The notes: generated by a model from the letters alone, not told the origin. Positions 6,759 through 18,441 are shown, counted from the first letter of the stretch. The stretch is 64,000 nt of DNA from Streptomyces sp. TRM68416 (GCF_014596915.1 NZ_JACVWU010000001.1:496001-560000), one strand, 5' to 3'. Numbers and translations are program-made.

Positions 6759-9361
6759 TGACCGCCACCCCGGGGGCCACCCCCACGATCGTGCTCGTCG
6801 GCCACGGCATGGTCGGCCAGCGCTTTCTCGAAGCGCTCGCCGAGCGCGGCCTGACCGCCACGCACCGCGTGGTGGTGCTGTGCGAGGAGCCGCGTCCGGC
6901 CTACGACCGTGTGCAGCTCACCTCGTACTTCTCGGGCCGGACGCCCGAGGACCTGTCGATGACGGACCTGGAGTTCATCGAGAAGCACTCCATCGAACTG
7001 CACATCGGTGACCCGGCCGAGACGGTCGACCGCGAGGCACGCCGGGTGACGGCCCGCTCGGGCCTGGTCGTCGACTACGACGTCCTGGTCCTGGCCACCG
7101 GCTCCTACCCGTTCGTGCCGCCCGTGCCGAACAAGGACGCCGAGGGCTGCTTCGTCTACCGCACGATCGAGGACCTCCTCGCGATCGAGGAGTACGCCAA
7201 GACGGCGACGACCGGCACGGTGGTCGGCGGCGGTCTGCTCGGCCTTGAGGCGGCCGGCGCCCTGAAGGGGCTCGGACTCACCTCCCACATCGTGGAGTTC
7301 GCGCCGCGGCTGATGCCGGTGCAGGTCGACGAGGGCGGTGGCGCGGCGCTGCTGCGCACCATCGAGGAGATGGGCCTGTCCGTGCACACGGGCGTGGGCA
7401 CGCAGGAGATCGTGGTCGGCGAGGACGGCGCGGTCACCGGCATGAAGCTGTCCGACGGCTCCGAACTCGCCACCGACATGGTGGTGTTCTCCGCCGGCGT
7501 GCGTCCCCGCGACCAACTGGCCCGCGACTGCGGTCTGGCGGTCGGCGAGCGCGGCGGCATCTCCGTCGACGAGCAGTGCCGCACGGTCACCGACCCGCAC
7601 GTGTTCGCCATCGGCGAGTGCGCGCTGGCGGCGGACGGCCGGGTGTACGGCCTGGTGGCACCGGGCTACGAGCAGGCCGCGACGGCCGCCGCGACCATCG
7701 CCGCGGACGAGACCGATCAGTTGACGTTCACCGGCGCGGACCTGTCCACCAAGCTGAAGCTGCTCGGCGTCGACGTCGCCTCCTTCGGTGACGCGCACGG
7801 CGCCACCGAGGACTGCCTGGACGTCGTCTACTCCGACTCCCGCGCGGGCCTGTACAAGAAGCTGGTGATCGGCCGCGACGGCACGCTGCTCGGCGGCATC
7901 CTGGTCGGCGACGCGGAGGCCTACGGCACGCTGCGCGCGCTGACCGGTTCGGTTCCGCCGATCGCGCCGGAGTCGCTGGTGCTGCCGGCCGGCGCGGGCG
8001 CGCCCGCGCAGCTCGGCCCCTCCGCGCTCCCCGACGACGCGATCATCTGCTCCTGCCACAACGTCTCCAAGGGCACGATCCGCGGTGCGGTCACCGACCA
8101 TCGGTGCACCACCGTGCCCGAGGTGAAGAAGTGCACCAAGGCCGGTACCGGCTGCGGCAGTTGCGTCAAGGTCCTCGGCCAGCTGGTCACCGCCGAGCTG
8201 GAGGCGTCCGGCGTCGAGGTCGACAAGGGCCTGTGCGGCTGCTTCGCGCAGACCCGCGAGGAGCTCTACGAGATCGTCCTCGCCCTGCGCATCAACACCT
8301 ACCAGGATCTGCTGGACCGCTACGGCCGTGACGGCGCCAGGGGTGGCGACGGCTGCGAGATCTGCAAGCCGACGGTGGGCTCGATCATCGCGTCGCTGGC
8401 GCCCACGATCGGCGCGAGCGGCTATGTCCTCGACGGCGAGCAGGCGGCCCTCCAGGACAGCAACGACCACTTCCTGGCCAACCTCCAGAAGAACGGCTCG
8501 TACTCGGTCGTGCCGCGCATCCCCGGCGGCGAGGTCACCCCCGAGGGTCTGATCGTGATCGGCGAGATCGCCCGCGACTTCGGGCTCTACACGAAGATCA
8601 CGGGCGGCCAGCGCATCGACATGTTCGGCGCGCGCGTCGAGCAACTGCCGCTGATCTGGGCGAGGTTGGTGGACGCCGGCTTCGAGTCGGGCCACGCGTA
8701 CGGCAAGGCGCTGCGCACGGTGAAGTCCTGCGTGGGCCAGACCTGGTGCCGCTACGGCGTCCAGGACTCGGTCCGGATGGCCATCGAACTGGAGCTGCGC
8801 TACCGGGGTCTGAGGTCGCCGCACAAGCTGAAGTCGGCGGTCTCCGGCTGCCAGCGCGAGTGCGCCGAGGCCCAGTCGAAGGACTTCGGCGTGATCGCCA
8901 CGGCCAACGGCTGGAACCTGTACGTCGGCGGCAACGGCGGCGCGACACCGCGCCACGCGGATCTGCTGGCGCAGGACCTGACGGACGCCGAACTGATCCG
9001 TCTGATCGACCGGTTCCTGATGTTCTACATCCGTACGGCGGACCGCCTGGAGCGCACGAGCGTGTGGCTGGAGCGGCTTCCCGGCGGCCTGGACCATGTG
9101 CGCGACGTGGTGGTGGAGGACTCCCTCGGCATCTGCGAGGAGCTGGAGTCCCTGATGGCGGCGCATGTCTCGAACTACCGCGACGAGTGGGCGGAGACCA
9201 TCAACGACCCGGAGAAGCTGGCCCGGTTCGTCTCCTTCGTCAACGCGCCGGACACCCCCGACCCGGTCGTCGGCTTCGTCCCCGAGCGCGACCAGATCAA
9301 GCCCGACCTGCCGCTGCTCACCATCGGCCACCGTCCCCTGGAAGGAAGCGCCCAGCGATGA
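6758..9361 (+). CDS. nirB: Assimilatory nitrite reductase large subunit
   Basis: 867 residues, the normal length for NirB, which reduces nitrite to ammonium with NAD(P)H in the cytosol. Domains in order: FAD/NAD(P)H module (IVLVGHGMVGQRF; GTVVGGGLLGLEAAG near 150), a BFD-like [2Fe-2S] domain at about 431-471 (CSCHNVSKG, later GCGSC), then a nitrite/sulfite reductase ferredoxin-like half and the sirohaem-4Fe-4S half. The four cluster Cys are in CVGQTWC (658 and 664) and GCQREC (about 698 and 702). The start overlaps the preceding oxidoreductase and the stop overlaps nirD (ATGA at 9358-9361). The three genes form one operon under the GlnR site. Confidence 0.97.
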   Translation: MTATPGATPTIVLVGHGMVGQRFLEALAERGLTATHRVVVLCEEPRPAYDRVQLTSYFSGRTPEDLSMTDLEFIEKHSIELHIGDPAETVDREARRVTARSGLVVDYDVLVLATGSYPFVPPVPNKDAEGCFVYRTIEDLLAIEEYAKTATTGTVVGGGLLGLEAAGALKGLGLTSHIVEFAPRLMPVQVDEGGGAALLRTIEEMGLSVHTGVGTQEIVVGEDGAVTGMKLSDGSELATDMVVFSAGVRPRDQLARDCGLAVGERGGISVDEQCRTVTDPHVFAIGECALAADGRVYGLVAPGYEQAATAAATIAADETDQLTFTGADLSTKLKLLGVDVASFGDAHGATEDCLDVVYSDSRAGLYKKLVIGRDGTLLGGILVGDAEAYGTLRALTGSVPPIAPESLVLPAGAGAPAQLGPSALPDDAIICSCHNVSKGTIRGAVTDHRCTTVPEVKKCTKAGTGCGSCVKVLGQLVTAELEASGVEVDKGLCGCFAQTREELYEIVLALRINTYQDLLDRYGRDGARGGDGCEICKPTVGSIIASLAPTIGASGYVLDGEQAALQDSNDHFLANLQKNGSYSVVPRIPGGEVTPEGLIVIGEIARDFGLYTKITGGQRIDMFGARVEQLPLIWARLVDAGFESGHAYGKALRTVKSCVGQTWCRYGVQDSVRMAIELELRYRGLRSPHKLKSAVSGCQRECAEAQSKDFGVIATANGWNLYVGGNGGATPRHADLLAQDLTDAELIRLIDRFLMFYIRTADRLERTSVWLERLPGGLDHVRDVVVEDSLGICEELESLMAAHVSNYRDEWAETINDPEKLARFVSFVNAPDTPDPVVGFVPERDQIKPDLPLLTIGHRPLEGSAQR

Positions 9362-9708
9362 CCCTGGCACCCGAGACGACCGACCTCAAGGTCCAACTCC
9401 AGTTGGCGGACGGCTGGTTCACCGTCTGCGACCTCAACCAGCTGCTCCCGGGGCGCGGCGTGGCGGCCCTGCTGCCGGACGGCCGCCAGGTGGCCCTCTT
9501 CCGCGACCGCGCCGGCACGCTCTACGCCATCGACAACCGCGACCCCTTCAGCGGCGCGGCCGTCATGTCCCGCGGCCTCACCGGCACCCACCAGGGCCGT
9601 CCCTTCGTGGCCTCCCCGCTGCTCAAGCAGCGCATCGACCTGGAATCGGGCCAGTGCCTGGACGACGAGGCGGTGCGGGTGGCGACGTACGAGATCCGGA
9701 CGGCCTGA
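9358..9708 (+). CDS. nirD: Nitrite reductase small subunit
   Basis: 116 residues with a Rieske-like beta fold (WFTVCDLNQLLPGRG, ALFRDRAGTLYAIDNRDP, GRPFVASPLLKQRIDL). The Cys-His pairs that bind a [2Fe-2S] cluster in true Rieske proteins are absent, as is normal for NirD, so the protein stabilises NirB and does not carry electrons by itself. The ATG overlaps the nirB stop by four bases. A hairpin terminator follows 17 bases after the stop, closing the operon. Confidence 0.95.
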   Translation: MTLAPETTDLKVQLQLADGWFTVCDLNQLLPGRGVAALLPDGRQVALFRDRAGTLYAIDNRDPFSGAAVMSRGLTGTHQGRPFVASPLLKQRIDLESGQCLDDEAVRVATYEIRTA

Positions 9709-9724
9709 CCCCACCCCCGGAACC

Positions 9725-9778
9725 GGCGGTCGGATGAGCGTGGCCCACCAGAGGACAGCCCGCGCTCACCCGACCGCC
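9725..9778 (+). terminator. Hairpin terminator after nirD
   Basis: Arms 9725-9740 and 9763-9778 pair over 15 of 16 positions with a 22-base loop. A second GC-rich hairpin follows near 9790-9825. No T run is present, as usual in Streptomyces. Confidence 0.65.
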
Positions 9779-9910
9779 CAGCCATGCCGCTCGGGGCGGC
9801 GCCCGCTGCGGCGCCTCGCCCCGAAGAGGCAACCGAGACCAACCGAGACCAAGAACCAGCGCTCAAAAAGCGGATGACCCGTGCGGGCCGCCCCTGCTTC
9901 AATGGCCCGC

Positions 9911-10552
9911 ATGGTGTCCACCGAACGGCTTCTCGCCTTCGCGGCGATGTCGTTCCTGCTGATCGCGGTCCCCGGCCCCAGTGTGCTGTTCGTCGTCGGC
10001 CGGGCGCTCGCCCAGGGCCGCCGCGCCGCCCTGATGACGGTGGCGGGCAACACGGCCGGCGCCTACGTGCTCATCGTGGCCGTGGCGTTCGGGATCGGCT
10101 CGGTCGTGGAGCGCTCGGTGCTGCTCTTCACGGCGCTCAAGCTCGCCGGCGCCGCCTACCTCGTATATCTGGGCGTCAGGGCGTGGCGGGACCGCGGGGC
10201 GCTGCGCGCGGCGTTCGCCGAGGACGGGGCGGCGCCGCACAGTGGGCTGCGCACGTTCTGGGAGGGGTTCGCGGTCGGCGTGAGCAATCCGAAGACCATC
10301 GTGTTCTTCGCCGCCGTGCTGCCCCAGTTCGTCGACCGCGGCGCCGGTCACGCGGCGGCGCAGATGCTGCTGCTCGGCCTGGTCTTCAACGCCATCGCGC
10401 TCGCCTCGGACAGCGTCTGGGGCCTGGCCGCGGCCACCGCCCGCGGCTGGTTCGCGCGCTCCCCGCGGCGTCTGTCCCTGGTCGGCGGGGTCGGCGGGAT
10501 GACCATGATCGGGCTCGGTGTCACGGTCGCGGTGACGGGACGCAAGGACTGA
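9911..10552 (+). CDS. LysE/RhtB-family amino acid exporter
   Basis: 213 residues with about six membrane helices. The family signature follows the first helix: LIAVPGPSVLFVVGRAL, then GRRAALMTVAGNTAGAYV; the central VGVSNPKTIVFFAAVLPQFV is the second conserved block. Members export amino acids or homoserine-lactone-like molecules. ATG 9911 (MVSTERL) is preferred over two upstream in-frame starts at 9881 and 9902 because it leaves a normal short N-terminus. The gene stands alone after the nir terminator; no regulator is adjacent. A second LysE-type gene lies at 28226-28837. Confidence 0.88.
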   Translation: MVSTERLLAFAAMSFLLIAVPGPSVLFVVGRALAQGRRAALMTVAGNTAGAYVLIVAVAFGIGSVVERSVLLFTALKLAGAAYLVYLGVRAWRDRGALRAAFAEDGAAPHSGLRTFWEGFAVGVSNPKTIVFFAAVLPQFVDRGAGHAAAQMLLLGLVFNAIALASDSVWGLAAATARGWFARSPRRLSLVGGVGGMTMIGLGVTVAVTGRKD

Positions 10553-10649
10553 GTCCGGACGGCATTCCGCGTCCGTACAACTCGTTGACGCCCTCGTGGG
10601 TCTCCCCCGTATCCGGACCATGATCCGGCCCCCTCGTGCTGGGAGAACC

Positions 10650-11417
10650 ATGCGCAAGCGTTACGCGGCGGTCGTCACCGCCGCTCCCCTGGTCGCCCTC
10701 GCCGCCGTGGCGCCCGGCGCCCACGCCGACACGACCGTGGGCGACACCCGCATCACGTCCGTCACCTTCGGCAAGGCGACCACCGGGGTCGGCGCCACGC
10801 TCGGCACCTCGGTCGGCGTCACGCTGACCGCCACGGACGACTCCGGGATCGACAGCGTCGTCGGCCCCAAGGTGGTGGGCCCCGACGGGCTGGTCGTCCG
10901 GCCCACCCGCAAGGAGTGCAGTGCGCAGAGCGCGACCACGGTGAGCTGCGTCTACAGCTTCCCGCTCTCACCGGACGGCACGGACGCGCAGGACCTGCGG
11001 AACAGTTCGGCGGGCGGCTGGCACTTCAAGGCCAAGGCGGTGGCCGAGGACGGCGACTCCCACCACCTCTCGCCGGGCGCGCCGCTCAGTGTCAAGCGGC
11101 ACGCCAAGCTGGAGTCCGCCCAGGCCACGCCCGAGCCGGTGGCGAAGGGCGGCAAGCTGACCGTCACCGGCTGGCTCCGGCGCGCCAACTGGGACACCAA
11201 CGTCTGGGACGGCTACGCGGGCAAGTCCGTGGCCCTGCAGTTCCGCAAGTCCGGCACCGACACCTTCAAGACCGTCAAGAAGGTCACCACCGACAGTGCC
11301 GGCAAGCTGCGCACCACGGTCACCGCGGAGACCACCGGCACCTGGCGCTGGCGCTTCACCGCCAACGCCGTGTCGACGGGCGCGACTTCACAGGGGGACC
11401 GGGTCGAGGTGCGCTAG
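10650..11417 (+). CDS. Secreted protein with two Ig-like beta domains, unknown function
   Basis: 255 residues from ATG 10650, with GGGAG at 10641-10645 as ribosome site. A Sec signal (MRKRYAAVVTAAPLVALAAV, cleavage near AHA-DT) precedes two beta-rich regions: about 27-150 with a likely disulfide (CSAQSATTVSC), and about 160-255 (LTVTGWLRR, KSVALQFRK, TGTWRWRFTANAVSTG), a form seen in extracellular Ig-like stalk domains. I do not recognise an enzymatic domain. No sorting signal or membrane anchor is present, so it is probably released. It converges on the PhoX-like gene across a shared hairpin. Confidence 0.8.
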   Translation: MRKRYAAVVTAAPLVALAAVAPGAHADTTVGDTRITSVTFGKATTGVGATLGTSVGVTLTATDDSGIDSVVGPKVVGPDGLVVRPTRKECSAQSATTVSCVYSFPLSPDGTDAQDLRNSSAGGWHFKAKAVAEDGDSHHLSPGAPLSVKRHAKLESAQATPEPVAKGGKLTVTGWLRRANWDTNVWDGYAGKSVALQFRKSGTDTFKTVKKVTTDSAGKLRTTVTAETTGTWRWRFTANAVSTGATSQGDRVEVR

Positions 11418-11425
11418 GTACGGGA

Positions 11426-11463
11426 GGGGCGGCGCCCGGAGGACGCCCGGAGGACGCCGCCCC
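11426..11463. terminator. Bidirectional hairpin terminator between convergent genes
   Basis: GGGGCGGCG (11426-11434) pairs perfectly with CGCCGCCCC (11455-11463). The loop consists of a tandem pair of GCCCGGAGGAC. The hairpin lies 8 bases after the stop of the secreted protein gene and 7 bases before the stop of the PhoX-like gene. Confidence 0.75.
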
Positions 11464-11470
11464 GGCTCGG

Positions 11471-12631
11471 CTACGTCCGGAACGGGCCCGTCACCTCGTA
11501 GGTGATGCCGCCGGACGAACTCCCGCTGGTCCCCCGCTGGCTGGAGAAGTACAGCCGGCTGCCGTCCGGGGAGAACGCCGGTCCGGTGATCTCCGAGCCC
11601 GACTGGCCGTCGATGCGCAGGAACGGGGCGATGACGTCGTCCGGGGTGATGACGCAGATCTCCATGTTGCCGCCGTCCTCGGCCACGAAGAGGTCGCCGG
11701 AGGAGGAACCGGTGATGTTGTCGACGCCGGTGAGGGGTGCCGTGCCGGAGGTCACCAGGGAGTCGTCGTAGGCGAGTTCGTAGGTGTTGGTGGTCAGGTT
11801 CAGCTGCCAGACCCGGTTGTCGCCCTTGGTGGTGAACCACACGGTGTCGTCGGCGTAGTGGCAGCCCTCGCCGCCGTTGAAGGACTTCGACCCCGAGACC
11901 TGGGTGCGGGTGCTGGTCGGGGAGCCGTCCGGGTCGGGCACGTTCGCCCAGCTGAACGAGCCGGAGGTGGAGCTGCCGGCGACCATCACCTGGAGGGTGC
12001 CGGAGGAGAGGTTGCCCCAGGTCGTCGGCACGAAGCGGTAGAAGCGGCCGTTGGACTCGTCCTCGGTCAGGTAGATCACCTTGCGCACCGGGTCGGCGGC
12101 GGCCGCCTCGTGCTTGAAGCGGCCCATCGCGTCCCGGCGCACGGCCGCGTTCACGCCCCAGGGGTCGGTCTCGTAGACGTAGCCGCGGGAGACCTCCTCG
12201 CAGGACAGCCAGGTGTTCCAAGGCGTCTTCCCGCCCGCGCAGTTGGTGCGCGTGTTGGACAGGATGCGGTACGCGCCCGTGATCGCCCCGGTGGCGTTGA
12301 ACTTCACCGCGCTCACCCCGCCGCCGGGGTTGATCTCCGAGTTGGAGACGTAGATCCAGCCCGAGCCGTCCGGGTAACAGGCGCCGCCGTCGGGGGCGTT
12401 GTGCCAGGTGTACGAGGTGCCGGGGACCGTCTGGCCGGAACGGGCGACGATCCTGCTGGTGAAGCCGCTCGGCAGCCTGATGCCGTTGGCGTCCGGCGAA
12501 CCGAGCGGCCCGTAGGGTCCGGTGCCGGGCTGCGCCGGCGCGGCGTACGCGGCGCCGCGCCACAGGGTTCCGCCGAGCACGGCGGAGGTACCGCCGATCG
12601 CGGTCGCACGGAGGAAGGTACGACGTTCCAC
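11471..12631 (-). CDS. Tat-exported PhoX-like (DUF839) phosphatase/beta-propeller protein
   Basis: 386 residues. The N-terminus carries a twin-arginine signal, ERRTFLRATA, ending near AYA-AP, so the folded protein is exported by Tat. The mature part matches the PhoX/DUF839 family of calcium- and iron-dependent alkaline phosphatases: WHNAPDGGACYPDGSGWIYV, ISNSEINPGGG-type and LSCEEVSRGYVYE segments, and KHEAAAADP. It is shorter than classic PhoX (often over 600 residues), so phosphatase activity is likely but not certain. It is convergent with the secreted-protein gene and its promoter lies in 12632-12732. A possible row of GTTC elements there has a 10-base rather than 11-base period, so a PHO box is not claimed. 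Confidence 0.83.
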   Translation of the reverse strand: MERRTFLRATAIGGTSAVLGGTLWRGAAYAAPAQPGTGPYGPLGSPDANGIRLPSGFTSRIVARSGQTVPGTSYTWHNAPDGGACYPDGSGWIYVSNSEINPGGGVSAVKFNATGAITGAYRILSNTRTNCAGGKTPWNTWLSCEEVSRGYVYETDPWGVNAAVRRDAMGRFKHEAAAADPVRKVIYLTEDESNGRFYRFVPTTWGNLSSGTLQVMVAGSSTSGSFSWANVPDPDGSPTSTRTQVSGSKSFNGGEGCHYADDTVWFTTKGDNRVWQLNLTTNTYELAYDDSLVTSGTAPLTGVDNITGSSSGDLFVAEDGGNMEICVITPDDVIAPFLRIDGQSGSEITGPAFSPDGSRLYFSSQRGTSGSSSGGITYEVTGPFRT

Positions 12632-12810
12632 TGGTGCTCCAAAGGGTGCCGTGACCGCCCCGCCGCCGGTCGGGGGCGGGGTCGCGCGGGTGGGAACCTA
12701 GGCGAACGGGATGGAAAGGGCATGACCATGCCATGACCCGCAGGGGTACGGCGACGAGCCGCCCCGCTCCTTGCCGGGATACGGCAATGAATCGGCCGGG
12801 CGGTCATGCG

Positions 12811-13350
12811 ATGCTCCTCGGCGTGAAGAGAAGCTTCAAGGTGCACGGGGCGATCGCGGGCGGCGCGAGTGCCCTCCTGCTGTCCCTCGCCGCGCTCACC
12901 TGCGTGCCGGGCGTGTCCCTGCCGGAGGACACCGCCGAGGCGGCCATGGGGCTCGGCGTGCTGCTCCTCTTCCCGGTGTTCGTCGCCGCGGTGGTGCGGG
13001 GAGTGCTGACCAAGGCGACCAAGTCCGAGATCTGGTCGGCCTTCCGGTGCCTCCCCGGCAATGTGCAGCTGGCCCTGGGGGCGCTGACCGTCGCGGGCTT
13101 CGCGCTGGCGTTCACCGGGGCGAGCACGACCTCGCTCCAGAACCCGGAGGTCATCAACGGCCGGTACTACGCCTACGACACCGCCGTGGGCCACCGCGGC
13201 AGGGCCGAGGTATCGCGCGAGGCGTACGAGACCGCCGTCGAGGGCGAGCAGCGGACGATGCTGAGCATCCCCGGCCTGCTCTTCGCCGCAGCCGCCTACT
13301 TCACCCTGGCCACGGGCGAACTGCGCCGCGCGGACGCCGCGAAGGCGTGA
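12811..13350 (+). CDS. Small integral membrane protein, unknown function
   Basis: 179 residues from ATG 12811 (MLLGVKRSFKVHG); in-frame starts at 12733 and 12787 would only add an unstructured head. Four hydrophobic helices are visible: about 13-34, 44-66, 83-104 and 151-170. Between helices 3 and 4 lies an extracytoplasmic or cytoplasmic loop of about 45 residues with several Tyr (NGRYYAYDTAVGH). I recognise no domain. It is transcribed away from the PhoX-like gene and has no obvious partner. Confidence 0.7.
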   Translation: MLLGVKRSFKVHGAIAGGASALLLSLAALTCVPGVSLPEDTAEAAMGLGVLLLFPVFVAAVVRGVLTKATKSEIWSAFRCLPGNVQLALGALTVAGFALAFTGASTTSLQNPEVINGRYYAYDTAVGHRGRAEVSREAYETAVEGEQRTMLSIPGLLFAAAAYFTLATGELRRADAAKA

Positions 13351-13566
13351 GCCGGGACCGGCGGACGGTGGCCAGGGCCGATACCTCCCGGCGCCGCTGC
13401 GTCGCGCGCGGAGAGCTACCTTCCGGTCACGTCACGCTTGCATCACAGGTCCGCCGAACCGCCCCGGCACCGGCGGCCTCTCAATACCGTCAACACCTCA
13501 AATCCGGCCGATCGCCTCGTAACGATCATGCGCATGGATATCAGTACGAATCTTGGGGGGTCCTCT

Positions 13567-13983
13567 GTGAACCCGGTGAACCTTTTCCGCACACCCGCCG
13601 CGCTGGCCGTCGCCACGCTCGCCCTGGCCGCGCTGCCCGCCACGGCCGTGGCGCACGACGGCGACCACCCGTTCAAGAACTGCACCGAGGCGTACGCCAA
13701 CGGGTACGCCAACATCCAGAAGGGCGACGAGCACTACGGCAGCCACCTGGACCGGGACGCGGACGGCATCGGCTGCGACCAGCCACCGGCGGGCTTCGAA
13801 CCGGCCAAGGACACCGCGGCCGACGACACCGCGGCCGACGACACGGCCGAGGACACCGACCTCGCCGCGACCGGCGGCAACGGCGCCACGCCGTTCCTCG
13901 CGGCCGGCGGCGCGACCGTCATCCTCGCCGGCGGCGGCGTCCTGCTGGCGGCCCGCCGTCGCCGTACGGGCGTACAGGGGTGA
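13567..13983 (+). CDS. Excalibur-domain surface protein with LAATG sorting signal
   Basis: 138 residues from GTG 13567, chosen because GGGGGG lies 7 bases upstream and the signal peptide begins directly (VNPVNLFRTPAALAVATL, cleavage near AVA-HD). The mature protein opens with an Excalibur calcium-binding domain: FKNCTEAYANGYANI and DRDADGIGCDQ, where the DxDxDG loop binds calcium and two Cys pair. A low-complexity Asp/Ala/Thr linker follows (three DTAADDTA-like units). The C-terminus is a complete wall-sorting signal: LAATG, a hydrophobic stretch and RRRR. LAXTG is the signal used by class E sortases, so the protein is probably covalently attached to the wall by a sortase not in this window. 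Confidence 0.85.
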   Translation: MNPVNLFRTPAALAVATLALAALPATAVAHDGDHPFKNCTEAYANGYANIQKGDEHYGSHLDRDADGIGCDQPPAGFEPAKDTAADDTAADDTAEDTDLAATGGNGATPFLAAGGATVILAGGGVLLAARRRRTGVQG

Positions 13984-13989
13984 ACGTGA

Positions 13990-14021
13990 AGGGGCGGCAC
14001 CCCCGCACGGGTGCCGCCCCT
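13990..14021. terminator. Strong bidirectional hairpin terminator
   Basis: AGGGGCGGCACCC (13990-14002) pairs over all 13 bases with GGGTGCCGCCCCT (14009-14021) around a 6-base loop. It lies 6 bases after the Excalibur gene stop and about 70 bases from the convergent ppdK stop. Confidence 0.85.
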
Positions 14022-14092
14022 CTCCTCGCGTTCCGGAGCCGCCGCGATCGGTGAGGGTCGGGGACCGACGACGGCTCCGGAGCCACAGAAGG

Positions 14093-16813
<2,721 letters not shown>

Positions 16814-17244
16814 GGTTCTCGACTCCCGAGGACGCGGTGGCTGCCCTGACGGCCAGGAACATACCCAGATCGAAGGCTCGTGGGTACGTCCACTTGCGCG
16901 TCATGCGCCCGTAACCGGCTGTCCGCCACTGGATCGAAAGTCAAGGCTTGGTAAGCCAAAGGCCCCGATTGTGTTCACCTCTTGAACTCGCGCACGCTCA
17001 CACTCCCCGGATTCCGCTCAAACGAGCACCTCTCGGCACGCCTGATTTCGATCGATGAACGATCGAGGGGTGGCACTCGGTGCCACCCCTTGGAGAAGTG
17101 CAGCCGCCCAAGATCCGCTCATCTGAGCGAAACCCCTATCAAGCGTGGCGAGAATCACGCGCCCGCGCCCCCCGGAATTTCACCATCCGGACACCGCTCC
17201 GGACGGCCCCACAACGGAAACGCGCTCGTCACACGAGGCGGCCG
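16814..17244 (-). other. Long intergenic region upstream of ppdK
   Basis: About 430 bases without a supportable gene. It holds a hairpin terminator at 17066-17090, a CGATCG-N5-CGATCG inverted repeat just before it (17050-17066), and a GGCTT-N3-AAGCC repeat near 16945-16957 that may lie in the ppdK promoter or leader. Its composition is less GC-rich than the genes around it. Confidence 0.5.
17066..17090 (-). terminator. Hairpin terminator downstream of the ROK gene
   Basis: AGGGGTGGCAC (17066-17076) and GTGCCACCCCT (17080-17090) form a perfect 11-base stem with the three-base loop TCG. It separates the ROK gene from the ppdK promoter. Confidence 0.8.
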
Positions 17245-18441
17245 TCAGACCCCGAGCGCCGCCAGCCGCTGCTCCGCCCGCTCCGGGGCGTACAGGTGCT
17301 CCACGACCATCGCCCCGGCGCCCACCAGCCCCGCCCGCTCGCCCAGTCGCGAGGTGACGACCTCCAGATGAGCGGTGGAGCGGGGCAGCGCCCGCTGGTA
17401 GAGCAGCTCACGCACACCCGTGAGGAAGGCGGTCCCGGCGAGATCCCCCGCGATCATCAGCACACCGGGGTTCAGCAGGGTGACCACGGTCGCGAGGACG
17501 TCCCCGACCTGCCGGCCCGCCTCCCGGGCGAGGCCCAGCGCCTCCGGATGCCCGGCCGTCAGCAGGTCCCGCACGTCCGAGCCGGAGGCGGCCGGCACCC
17601 CGGCCTCCGCCAGCCGCCGCGCCACGGCGCCGCCGCTCGCGACGGCGGCGAGACAGCCGTAGGACCCGCACCGGCACAGCGCCTCGGCGCCCACCCGGAT
17701 GTGCCCGATGTCGCCCGCGCCGCCGTCGATGCCCCGGTACACCGTGCCGCCCACGACGACGCCCGCGCCGATGCCCGTGGACACCTTCACCAGCATGAAC
17801 GCCGAGCAGTCCGGGTAGCCGACGCGCTGTTCGCCGTAGGCCATGAGGTTGGCGTCGTTGTCGACGAGGACCGGCACCGGGGCGGCCCCGGTGTGCTCGC
17901 GGAAGGATCTGGCGAGGCGGCCTCTTATGTCGTAGCCGTCCCAGCCCGGCATGATCGGCGGCTGGACGACCCGGCCGGTCTCGCTGTCGACCGGCCCGGG
18001 CACCGCGAGCCCGATGCCGCAGACCTCGTCCGCCCGGTGTCCCGCCTTCTCCAGCAGCTCGGCGAACCAGCGCCCCAGCTCCCCGAGGACCGCCTCCGGC
18101 CCGTCCTCGACCACCAGCGTGCCGCCGTGCTCGGCGAGGATCTCGCCGGTGAGCGTCAGGACGGCGGCGCGCGCGTGCCGGGTGTCGAGGTCGGCGGCGA
18201 GCACGACCGCGTGCGCGTCGTCGAACTCCAGCGTGATGGAGGGGCGCCCGCCGAGCGGCGAGTCCACCGGCCCGCCGGCCCCCTCGCGCAGCCAGCCCGC
18301 CCGGAAGAGCCGGTCCAGACGCTGCCCGACGGTGGCCCGGGACAAGCCGGTGACCTGTTGCAGGGCACCACGAGTCGTGGCCCGGCCGCTGCGCACCAGT
18401 TCGAGCAGATCGCCGGCGCTGACCTGACCGCGACCAGTCAT
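17245..18441 (-). CDS. ROK-family transcriptional regulator
   Basis: 398 residues from ATG 18441, which has AGGGGG six bases upstream. An N-terminal winged helix (about 1-75; GALQQVTGLSRATVGQRLDRL) is joined to a ROK sugar-kinase-like domain. The ATP/phosphate motif AADLDTRHARAAV and the sugar motif VLVDNDANLMAYGE are present, as is the zinc site GHIRVG and CRCGSYGC. The Glu normally following this motif is Ala here (CLAAVA), so kinase activity is doubtful and a sugar-sensing repressor is more likely. It is divergent from a two-gene glycosidase group and the 120-base shared spacer is the most AT-rich stretch nearby, so it probably controls those genes. Confidence 0.88.
   Translation of the reverse strand: MTGRGQVSAGDLLELVRSGRATTRGALQQVTGLSRATVGQRLDRLFRAGWLREGAGGPVDSPLGGRPSITLEFDDAHAVVLAADLDTRHARAAVLTLTGEILAEHGGTLVVEDGPEAVLGELGRWFAELLEKAGHRADEVCGIGLAVPGPVDSETGRVVQPPIMPGWDGYDIRGRLARSFREHTGAAPVPVLVDNDANLMAYGEQRVGYPDCSAFMLVKVSTGIGAGVVVGGTVYRGIDGGAGDIGHIRVGAEALCRCGSYGCLAAVASGGAVARRLAEAGVPAASGSDVRDLLTAGHPEALGLAREAGRQVGDVLATVVTLLNPGVLMIAGDLAGTAFLTGVRELLYQRALPRSTAHLEVVTSRLGERAGLVGAGAMVVEHLYAPERAEQRLAALGV

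Noticed and set aside
4749..9370. Very long minus-strand frames opposite the nitrite reductase operon (660 and 924 codons)
   Set aside because: They are the usual by-product of GC-rich third positions; their translations are low-complexity Arg/Gly/Ala/Val-rich and show no domain. Only the tail of the first (below 5213) is real, as the TSUP N-terminal half.
12690..12720. PHO box upstream of the PhoX-like gene
   Set aside because: GTTC-like elements (GTTCGCC, GTTCCCA) are spaced by 10 bases, not the 11 expected for PhoP, and match poorly.
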